Assembly (NCBI GenBank): GCA_937139435.1
Contig: CAKZPX010000160.1
Span: 1-21,227 of the forward strand
Source of the DNA: an uncultured bacterium
GTDB taxonomy: Bacteria > Hydrothermota > Tepidihabitantia > Tepidihabitantales > Tepidihabitantaceae
DNA: 21,227 nucleotides
Direction of reading: 5' to 3'
Shown piece after piece: positions 15,768 to 21,227 of this stretch. The position numbers and the translations under genes are program-made. Every line of letters begins with the position of its first letter. Positions within the stretch are counted from its first letter, which is position 1. Below the pieces are notes generated by a model that had not been told where the DNA came from, did no database searches, and saw only the letters and a list, made by a program, of their open reading frames with translations.

Positions 15768-16709
15768 TTAATAAACCCTCGTCCGGTAGTATTCCAGAAG
15801 GTCAGCAAGGGTTTGCTCAAACGGGATTTCTGGTTGCCAGCCGGTGATGGCGGTAAATTTCCGGGCATCACCGCTGAGGAAGGGAATGTCATAGGGGCGT
15901 TTTTCAGCGTTGCCGGTGACAATCTCAATTTTTTTATTAGCAAGCTGGCAGAGGTAATCAACACCGTCTTTGAGGCGTATTGTCCTGCCCGAGGTGACAT
16001 TATAGGTCTCACCGCTGAGGCAGTTTTCCAGCGCCAGGACATAGGCGCGGACGATGTCCCGAACATCGGTGTAATCACGTTGAACCGAAAGGTCGCCCAT
16101 CTCCAGAACCGGGGACGCCTTGCCCTTTTCCACCCGGGCGATGTGGTGAGCCACCTTGGGAAAGATAAAATTTGGTGCCTGACCCGGTCCGGTGTGGCTG
16201 AAGGGACGCAGGATAATGATATCCATTTCCCAGCTCTGGTAATAGAGGCGACCGATCTCTTCTGCCAGGAGTTTACTGCGGGCATAGACGGTTAAAGGTG
16301 CGGTGGTGTCGGTTTCAATGTGCTGCCGGTCGGAGCGACCGTAGACATCAGCCGAAGATATTAAAAGAATCCGGCAGGGAAGCATTAACTGGTGCACCGC
16401 AAGCAGAAGTTTCAGGGTGCCCAGGGTGTTGATGTTGTAGGCGGACAGCGGGTTTTTTTCCGCCTCAGCGACCGAGGAGACACCGGCAAGATGGACCAGC
16501 CATTCCGGACGGGTTTGTTCCAGCATCTCTTTTACCCGGGACAGGTTCTGGATGTCAGCGCAAAAGAGCTCGGCAGGCAGCTGTTCGGCGCACGGTTTAA
16601 GATGGATGCCGGATACCTGATGTCCGAGTTCGGTAAGGTAACGGGCAAGATGGGTTCCGACAAACCCTTCAATACCGGTGATGAGAACCCTTTTGCCTTT
16701 GTCCGGCAT
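15768..16709 (-). CDS. rmd: NAD(P)-dependent sugar epimerase/reductase, probable GDP-6-deoxy-D-mannose reductase (RMD)
   Basis: A 313-residue extended short-chain dehydrogenase. The cofactor motif is GIEGFVG (12-18), SSADVYG is at 118-124, and the catalytic pair is Y142 and K146 in YARSK. ILRPFSHTGPGQ and VQRDYTDVRDIVRAY are wording typical of the GDP-4-keto-6-deoxymannose reductase branch and of close relatives. Paired with a GMD-like gene directly upstream (12 nt gap), the likely reaction is reduction of GDP-4-keto-6-deoxy-D-mannose to GDP-D-rhamnose. Related enzymes include GDP-L-fucose synthase and UDP/dTDP-sugar epimerases; absence of an epimerising pattern cannot be proved from sequence alone. 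ATG 16709 has only a weak purine-rich site (AAAGAAAAG). Confidence 0.82.
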   Translation of the reverse strand: MPDKGKRVLITGIEGFVGTHLARYLTELGHQVSGIHLKPCAEQLPAELFCADIQNLSRVKEMLEQTRPEWLVHLAGVSSVAEAEKNPLSAYNINTLGTLKLLLAVHQLMLPCRILLISSADVYGRSDRQHIETDTTAPLTVYARSKLLAEEIGRLYYQSWEMDIIILRPFSHTGPGQAPNFIFPKVAHHIARVEKGKASPVLEMGDLSVQRDYTDVRDIVRAYVLALENCLSGETYNVTSGRTIRLKDGVDYLCQLANKKIEIVTGNAEKRPYDIPFLSGDARKFTAITGWQPEIPFEQTLADLLEYYRTRVY

Positions 16710-16721
16710 CGTTGCTTTTCT

Positions 16722-17675
16722 TTAAACCCGGGCGCGCCAGTAGTCCAGAAGTTCGGCAAGGGTCTGTTCCAGTTTATACTGTGGTTCCCAGCCGGTTGCC
16801 TGCTTCAGTTTTGTTGGATCACCGATTAAGAGCTCAACATCACTGGGACGCAGGCGTTTGGGGTCCTGCCGGACCTCAAATTTAGTCCTTGCCATTCCTT
16901 TAAGAATTTCCAGCACCTTTTCTATTTTGTGTCCCTCACCGGTGGCAACGTTGTAAACCTCGCCCGGTATCCCTTTTTCCAGGATAAGATAATAGGCACG
17001 CACCGTATCACGGACATCGGTGAAGTCACGCACCGCATTCAGGTTACCAACATAGAGCACCGGTTCTCGTTTGTTTTTCTCAATCTCGGCGATCTGCTTG
17101 GCAAAGGAGGAGGCAACAAACACCTCGCCCCTTCTCGGTCCGGTGTGGTTGAAACCACGGGTGCGGATGATGTGCAGGCCATAGCTTTGATGGTACTGGT
17201 AGCCCATCATATCCTGGGCAATTTTGCTCACCGCATAAGGGCTGAGCGGCCGCAGGGGGTTGGTCTCTTTTATCGGCACCTCGTCCGGCATAACCAGTCC
17301 ATACTCCTCACTGGAGCCGGCAATCTGAATCCAACATTTACAACCGGTTGCCCGCACCGCTTCAAATATGTTTAACTGTCCGATGACATTGGTAACAATT
17401 GTCTCGGCTGGTGCGGTGAAGGACATCGGCACAAAACTCTGGGCAGCGAGGTGATAAATCCGATCGGGCATTAATTCGGCAATCAGGTTATAAACGGCGG
17501 TGGCGTCGCGCAGGTCGCAATCATGCAGATGAATCTTTCCTTTCAGGTGTTCAATATTTTCGGTGCGCGAGCGCCAGCGGATGGTGCCGTGCACCTCGCA
17601 ATTGCCAAGGCTTAAAAGGTATTCGGCAAGATGACTGCCCGCAAACCCACTTATTCCGGTAATCAGGTATTTCAC
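16722..17675 (-). CDS. gmd: GDP-mannose 4,6-dehydratase-like enzyme
   Basis: A 317-residue extended short-chain dehydrogenase that should convert GDP-mannose to GDP-4-keto-6-deoxy-mannose. The Rossmann motif is GISGFAG (7-13). The loop IRWRSRTENIEHL matches the GMD R-x-S...N...HL cofactor loop. The active site is GSSEEYG (120-126) with Y147 and K151 in YAVSK, giving the Ser/Thr-Glu-Tyr-Lys set of this family. FNHTGPRRGEVFVASSF is a strong GMD marker. GTG at 17675 is chosen because AAGGAGG lies five nt upstream and the first strand starts immediately. rpmB is 62 nt upstream with no promoter visible between, so read-through from rpmB is possible. The downstream reductase follows closely. Confidence 0.87.
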   Translation of the reverse strand: MKYLITGISGFAGSHLAEYLLSLGNCEVHGTIRWRSRTENIEHLKGKIHLHDCDLRDATAVYNLIAELMPDRIYHLAAQSFVPMSFTAPAETIVTNVIGQLNIFEAVRATGCKCWIQIAGSSEEYGLVMPDEVPIKETNPLRPLSPYAVSKIAQDMMGYQYHQSYGLHIIRTRGFNHTGPRRGEVFVASSFAKQIAEIEKNKREPVLYVGNLNAVRDFTDVRDTVRAYYLILEKGIPGEVYNVATGEGHKIEKVLEILKGMARTKFEVRQDPKRLRPSDVELLIGDPTKLKQATGWEPQYKLEQTLAELLDYWRARV

Positions 17676-17737
17676 GGTTACCTCCTTATATCGGGTGGTT
17701 TCTTTCTGTCAGCAGCTGCATTCGGGGTATCAGAGGT

Positions 17738-17926
17738 TTATCCCTTCTGCACCCTTCCAGAACGCAGACACCGGGTACAGACCCACATCCGGCGGATGGT
17801 GTTACCATCCTTTACCCGCACCCGTTGCAGATTTGGTTCCCAGCGTCTTTTGGTAACATTATGGGCATGACTGATATTAGAGCCAACAATTGCCACTTTA
17901 CCGCAGACTTCACAATGTTTAGCCAC
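17738..17926 (-). CDS. rpmB: 50S ribosomal protein L28
   Basis: A 62-residue ribosomal protein of the large subunit. It begins MAKHCEVCGK and has GSNISHAHNVTKRRWEPNLQ, the standard L28 core. C5, C8, C50 and C53 form two CxxC pairs, so this is the zinc-binding form. GTG at 17926 is the start, with AGGAGG four nt upstream. A consensus-like promoter lies 33-60 nt upstream, divergent from mscL. The sugar-nucleotide genes follow on the same strand. Confidence 0.96.
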   Translation of the reverse strand: MAKHCEVCGKVAIVGSNISHAHNVTKRRWEPNLQRVRVKDGNTIRRMWVCTRCLRSGRVQKG

Positions 17927-17958
17927 GATTCCTCCTGTTTTCCGATTGCAATTTAATA

Positions 17959-17986
17959 AGAATAACGATAATCACAATAGTGTCAA
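17959..17986 (-). promoter_or_regulatory. Sigma-70 promoter of rpmB
   Basis: On the minus strand, TTGACA (17986-17981), a 16-bp spacer and TATTCT (17964-17959) lie upstream of the rpmB GTG, leaving a leader of about 25 nt that includes AGGAGG. The -35 box overlaps one arm of an inverted repeat shared with mscL. Confidence 0.75.
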
Positions 17987-18021
17987 CCATTGCCTGCCGG
18001 TGATAATCGACAACATGGTTG
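17984..18021. promoter_or_regulatory. Inverted repeat between divergent rpmB and mscL promoters
   Basis: CAACCAT (17984-17990) and ATGGTTG (18015-18021) are perfect 7-bp arms 24 bp apart. The left arm overlaps the rpmB -35 hexamer and the right arm ends two bases before the mscL -35 hexamer. The symmetric placement suggests a regulator site or shared element; no regulator is identified. Confidence 0.4.
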
Positions 18022-18023
18022 TT

Positions 18024-18053
18024 TTGACATTATCCAGCTAACTTGTATATAAT
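18024..18053 (+). promoter_or_regulatory. Sigma-70 promoter of mscL
   Basis: TTGACA (18024-18029), an 18-bp spacer and a perfect TATAAT (18048-18053) precede mscL. Transcription should start near 18060, giving a short leader that contains the AAGGAGG site. Confidence 0.8.
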
Positions 18054-18075
18054 AGCAACCGAAAAGGAGGCAGGA

Positions 18076-18528
18076 ATGCTCAAAGAGTTCAAAGAGTTCG
18101 CGATGCGCGGCAACATGATTGATATGGCGGTTGGTATCATTATCGGTGCCGGATTCAGCGCTATCGTTGCTTCTCTGGTGGCGGATGTGGTTATGCCGCC
18201 AATCGGCTTGCTACTGGGCAGGGTGGATTTTTCTAATCTTTTTATTGTGCTGAAAGAGGGAACGGTGCCAGCGCCTTATCCCTCGCTCTCCGCAGCCAGG
18301 GCGGCGGGTGCGGTGACACTTAACATCGGGATATTTGTCAATACGATTATTAACTTTCTGATTGTCGCGTTGGCGGTATTTATGCTTGTAAAATCAATTA
18401 ATATGTTGAGAAGAAAGCAGGAGGCACCACCACCAGCATCAAGCAGTAAGGAGTGCCAGTTCTGTTATTCACAAATTCCGCTTAAGGCGATTCGCTGTCC
18501 GCACTGCACATCAGAATTAAAGGGTTAA
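18076..18528 (+). CDS. mscL: Large-conductance mechanosensitive channel with C-terminal zinc-ribbon tail
   Basis: A 150-residue inner-membrane channel that opens under membrane tension to release solutes on osmotic downshock. MLKEFKEFAMRGNMIDMAVG is the conserved amphipathic N-terminal helix leading into TM1 (GIIIGAGFSAIVASLVADVVMPP region, about 20-42). TM2 is at about 83-106 (IFVNTIINFLIVALAVFML), and the basic MLRRK cluster follows. The tail carries C127, C130, C141 and C144 (CQFC...CPHC), a small zinc ribbon that Escherichia coli MscL (136 residues) lacks. ATG at 18076 has AAGGAGG five nt upstream. An in-frame TTG at 18043 is rejected because it lies inside the promoter. It is transcribed alone and converges on the Asp-box gene, with 11 nt between stops. 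Confidence 0.95.
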   Translation: MLKEFKEFAMRGNMIDMAVGIIIGAGFSAIVASLVADVVMPPIGLLLGRVDFSNLFIVLKEGTVPAPYPSLSAARAAGAVTLNIGIFVNTIINFLIVALAVFMLVKSINMLRRKQEAPPPASSSKECQFCYSQIPLKAIRCPHCTSELKG

Positions 18529-18539
18529 GGCGGGCAGAT

Positions 18540-20003
18540 TCAGCGAATTTTGATAAATGGGCTGATATGCCGGGTGGAATCGTTACTGAGCAGTAGATAG
18601 ACACCAGTTGGTAAAAGGTTCGGGTCACCGGAGTGGAGACGACCAGCAGGGTCAAAGATTTTGATTTTACCGGTACCGGCACGAAGAAGCGATTGCAGTT
18701 TTCCGGTGTTAGCGTTAGCTAATAATGTGCCCGGGTGGGCAGAGCGGCGGTGCGAGGTAACGGGTTCGGTACCGGAGGCAGAGAAAATGGCTGCCGGGAC
18801 ACGCAGGTAGATTACCGGATTGGAGGTCTTCTCGCCTTCGCCCAGTTCCCAGGAACCAGCAATGAGGTCGGCAAAGTAGATAATGTGCAAGGTGTCGTCC
18901 ACCACCTCAGCAAGGAAGGGGAAGCGTTTGCTGGTGGCGTCAGGCGTGGTGAGTCTGATGGGCGGCAACCAGGTTCTGCCGTTGTCCGATGAGGCGGATG
19001 CCCAGATGTCGGCACGGTAGAGACCGGTGTTTTCATCAATATTGTTTTCATCAAACTGTTCCCAGACAACATAGAGCAGGTTGCGGTCAGAGTTAATTTT
19101 TCGTCGGTCAATGCCGATGCTCGGTCGGGCCAGGGCAGCGGTGTGATAACCGAGGCGGGTGGTGTCGGAGACGGTGTTGGTGCAGATGAAGTGCCAGGCG
19201 GGCGTGGCGGCTGGACAGTAGTACCAGAGCTGAACATTTCCCCGATTGCTGCCGTCATAAAGGTCAGTAACGATATGGATGTGCACCGAGTCGTAGACAC
19301 CACCGGCACCAAAAAGGGAGAACCGGAATGGTGCGGGTGTGCTGTCAGAAAGCGGACGGGTGCGATACCAGGTGCCACCGTTGTCCGGGGTCTCACGGAA
19401 GAATAGTTTGTGGTTGTTATAGTTGGTCCAGAGGAAACCCAGCCGGGAGGAGTTTTTGGCGGTAATCAGGGTGTGTTGCGGAAAGGGTCCAATTTCTCCT
19501 ACCCGGAAAGATGAGAATGGTCCGATGTAAAAGAGTGTGTCCCGACGGATGGCACCAAATTTAGGGTAGCCGTAGCGTCCGGCAGCAACCATCGGGCGTT
19601 CGGCACCGGTGGTGACATAAATCTCTTTAAATCTTCCGGCGCCGGGTGCTGAATCAATGAAATAGGAAACAATCCGGGTGTTGCGGGAAAGGAAGTCGCA
19701 GGAGATTATTGCCCGACCGTTGATAACATTATAGTCCAGAGAGCCAAGGTTGCGGGGATAAGGGTTGATAGTAATGCCGTTCTGCCAGCGCCAGGTGCTG
19801 TTTCGGGGTTTGAAGTTATAGCGGATTTCACCGTAGCCGTCTTTGTAGATGGCATGAACCCCGCGCAGGGTGTCGTTAACAATGTAGCGCACCGCTGGTC
19901 CGGCAGACTGGCGGTCGCGGGTTGTCCAGCCGATGGTGTCAATGCGGATTTCGGCAGCGCTGATGTCGAGGCAGATAATAAGAAAAAACAGGAGCCGAGA
20001 CAT
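18540..20003 (-). CDS. Secreted Asp-box (BNR/sialidase-type) protein with C-terminal sorting-like tail
   Basis: A 487-residue exported protein. Residues 1-17 are a signal peptide (SRLLFFLIICLDISAA). Two Asp boxes are clear: TPDNGGTW (205-212) and SSDNGRTW (338-345), each in the S/T-x-D-x-G-x-T-W pattern found on beta-propeller blades of sialidases and related folds. The sialidase catalytic Arg triad cannot be assigned, so I do not call it a sialidase. The C-terminal 60 residues (GKIKIFDPAGR, then LLPTGVYLLLSND and a basic end) resemble type-9-secretion or FlgD-Ig-like tails. The start ATG (20003) immediately follows the stop of the upstream paralogue (TAG-ATG) with no Shine-Dalgarno, suggesting coupled reinitiation. 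Confidence 0.85.
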   Translation of the reverse strand: MSRLLFFLIICLDISAAEIRIDTIGWTTRDRQSAGPAVRYIVNDTLRGVHAIYKDGYGEIRYNFKPRNSTWRWQNGITINPYPRNLGSLDYNVINGRAIISCDFLSRNTRIVSYFIDSAPGAGRFKEIYVTTGAERPMVAAGRYGYPKFGAIRRDTLFYIGPFSSFRVGEIGPFPQHTLITAKNSSRLGFLWTNYNNHKLFFRETPDNGGTWYRTRPLSDSTPAPFRFSLFGAGGVYDSVHIHIVTDLYDGSNRGNVQLWYYCPAATPAWHFICTNTVSDTTRLGYHTAALARPSIGIDRRKINSDRNLLYVVWEQFDENNIDENTGLYRADIWASASSDNGRTWLPPIRLTTPDATSKRFPFLAEVVDDTLHIIYFADLIAGSWELGEGEKTSNPVIYLRVPAAIFSASGTEPVTSHRRSAHPGTLLANANTGKLQSLLRAGTGKIKIFDPAGRLHSGDPNLLPTGVYLLLSNDSTRHISPFIKIR

Positions 20004-21227
20004 CTACCGGACAAGGACAATTTTTCTTACCATCCTGACGGTGTCCGTGGTAAAAAAGTAAACCCCGGCAGGTAACTGATCGGTGCGGACCGGTTGTCCG
20101 GTACTGGAGTAGATTGTTACCGGGGAGCGGTTGCGGTGCGCTCGGAGCGGATCGGGTAAGAAGTTCGGCGCGGAGTAGATTGTTGCCGGGATTTTCGGGC
20201 GTTGACCGGTGTTCTGTTCCTCCTCAATACCGGGCAGGTCAGCGACCGGCACCGCGATGACAACAACCGGGTTGACGGTCTGGGGTCCGCGTCCCTGTTC
20301 ATAGATACCAGCAACCTGGTCAACGACGGTGATGATATAAAGGGTGTCGGTGACAGTGGCGGCCAGCGCCGGTGCGAGCCGGGAATAACTGTCCGGACCG
20401 GTAAGTCTATGGGCGCGGCTCCAGTTAATGCCGTTGTTAGCCGAGCGGGCGATAAAGATGTCGGCACGGGCAATCTGGGTCCGGGTCTCGTAGTTTAATG
20501 AGTCGTAGTTGAGCCAGGCAACAAATAGCTGGTGGTCAAGCTGGTTTTCGCCTATGCTCGGACGCAGGACAAAGGGTTCGCCCGGTTCTGCCGGCACCTG
20601 AACCGAACCGGGTGCGAAACGATAGACAAGTGTCCAGGACGGTGTTCTATTTTCCTGCCAGTGCCATATTTCAGCAGGATACTGATTGGTACCATTCCAC
20701 ACCTGGGTGACAATGTTCAACCGGTCGTTACTATCAAAAAGGGCACCGGCGCCAAATTTACCTGGTCGGGCACCGGTAATGGTGCTGGGCACAGGAAATA
20801 TATTTTGTGGTCCAGACCAGTTGCTTCCACCGTCTTCCGAGATGTTTATCCAGAGTGCGGTAGATTCCGGATGAGACCACACCACCGCCAGGCGGTTGGA
20901 GTTTTTTGAGCCGGCGATATTGTAAGAAGGGGTTTGTGGTAGAAGGTTGCCGCAGATTGCAATCAGGCTGGACCAGTTGAAACCGTAGTCGGTGGAACGG
21001 GAGTAAAGCAGGCTGTCCTGGGTGGAGTCGGTACAGACGAGATGCAACCAGCCGTTACTGGTAAATGCGATTGGTGCCCGCTGACAGTTGATAAGTGCGG
21101 AATCGGGTGGCAGCATCACAAAATTCCCGGAACCAGGTATACTCTCCACCGCAATGATTGGCCATTTCGGGGTGCGGTTGATAAAACTGGAGACAAATGT
21201 TGAACGGTAATAGGGCAGGCTCGGGTT
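20004..21227 (-). CDS. Secreted Asp-box protein, paralogue of the downstream gene (5' truncated)
   Basis: The frame is open to the window edge, giving at least 407 residues; the GTG at 21149 is internal, because coding sequence continues upstream (YYRSTFVSSFINRTPKWPII). Asp boxes are STDYGFNW, SEDGGSNW and SANNGINW, spaced as beta-propeller blades. The blade phrase GAGALFDSNDRLNIVTQVWNG parallels GAGGVYDSVHIHIVTDLYDG in the downstream gene, and LFVAWLNYDSLNYETRTQIARADIFIARS parallels its WEQFDENNIDENTGLYRADIWAS, so the two arose by tandem duplication. The C-terminus has VTIYSSTGQPVRTDQLPAGVYFFTTD and ends in KIVLVR, a typical sorting-type tail. Location is expected at the surface or outside the cell; ligand unknown. 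Any signal peptide would lie beyond the window. Confidence 0.85.
   Translation of the reverse strand, partial: NPSLPYYRSTFVSSFINRTPKWPIIAVESIPGSGNFVMLPPDSALINCQRAPIAFTSNGWLHLVCTDSTQDSLLYSRSTDYGFNWSSLIAICGNLLPQTPSYNIAGSKNSNRLAVVWSHPESTALWINISEDGGSNWSGPQNIFPVPSTITGARPGKFGAGALFDSNDRLNIVTQVWNGTNQYPAEIWHWQENRTPSWTLVYRFAPGSVQVPAEPGEPFVLRPSIGENQLDHQLFVAWLNYDSLNYETRTQIARADIFIARSANNGINWSRAHRLTGPDSYSRLAPALAATVTDTLYIITVVDQVAGIYEQGRGPQTVNPVVVIAVPVADLPGIEEEQNTGQRPKIPATIYSAPNFLPDPLRAHRNRSPVTIYSSTGQPVRTDQLPAGVYFFTTDTVRMVRKIVLVR

Noticed and set aside
15689..16285. Minus-strand frame of 198 codons within the reductase gene region
   Set aside because: Wrong frame relative to the conserved epimerase motifs; Trp/Arg/Ser-rich shadow.
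18043..18075. TTG start extending MscL by 11 residues
   Set aside because: It falls inside the promoter, before the expected transcription start; ATG 18076 has AAGGAGG and gives the standard MscL N-terminus.
1..21227. CRISPR arrays, tRNA or rRNA genes, transposases, integrases
   Set aside because: No regular spaced repeats, cloverleaf-like sequences or recombinase motifs were noticed on either strand.

Overview
The window is about 21 kb of bacterial chromosome, moderately GC-rich, gene-dense and diderm in character: it encodes a TolC-type outer-membrane channel and two secreted proteins whose C-termini look like the short beta-sandwich sorting/FlgD-Ig-like tails of the FCB group and of candidate phyla such as WOR-3/Stahlbacteria. 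The phylum is an inference; no rRNA or tRNA gene is visible. Promoters are close to sigma-70 consensus (TTGACA, 16-18 bp, TATAAT-like), and Shine-Dalgarno sites (AAGGAGG) are strong for many but not all genes.

Layout, left to right. (1) Positions 1-1277, plus strand: the 3' end of glutaminyl-tRNA synthetase and a coupled gene of unknown function. (2) Positions 7358-1274, minus strand: a four-gene efflux operon, TetR-type repressor, TolC-type channel, an unusually short adaptor apparently lacking the alpha-helical hairpin, and an HAE1-type RND pump. It is driven by a consensus promoter with a palindrome just downstream of the -10 box, suggesting autorepression. (3) Positions 7359-7939: a mostly gene-free spacer with two similar hairpins, a possible small or decayed reading frame, and a strong promoter that should give an almost leaderless mRNA. 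(4) Positions 7940-13533, plus strand: an unknown protein with a helical N-terminus, two different P-loop ATPases of the BrxC/BrxD (DUF2791) type, the second with a small N-terminal beta-barrel-like module, and an Lhr-like superfamily-2 helicase. A glycosyltransferase gene (to 14797) overlaps the helicase gene by 8 bp. The ATPase/helicase set resembles the BrxD-BrxHI part of some BREX systems and related ATPase-helicase clusters, but here without PglZ, methyltransferase or nuclease genes. It is the best candidate for an undescribed DNA-processing or anti-phage system.

(5) Positions 17926-14844, minus strand: ribosomal protein L28, a GDP-mannose 4,6-dehydratase-like enzyme, a GDP-4-keto-6-deoxy-mannose reductase-like enzyme and a family-2 glycosyltransferase starting at TTG. 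Together these could make GDP-D-rhamnose and transfer a deoxy sugar to a surface glycan. (6) Positions 18076-18528, plus strand: mscL, with a C-terminal zinc-ribbon tail, divergent from rpmB across a shared regulatory region with an inverted repeat. (7) Positions 21227-18540, minus strand: two abutting paralogous secreted proteins with Asp-box (BNR/sialidase-type) repeats and C-terminal sorting-like tails; the upstream one runs off the window.
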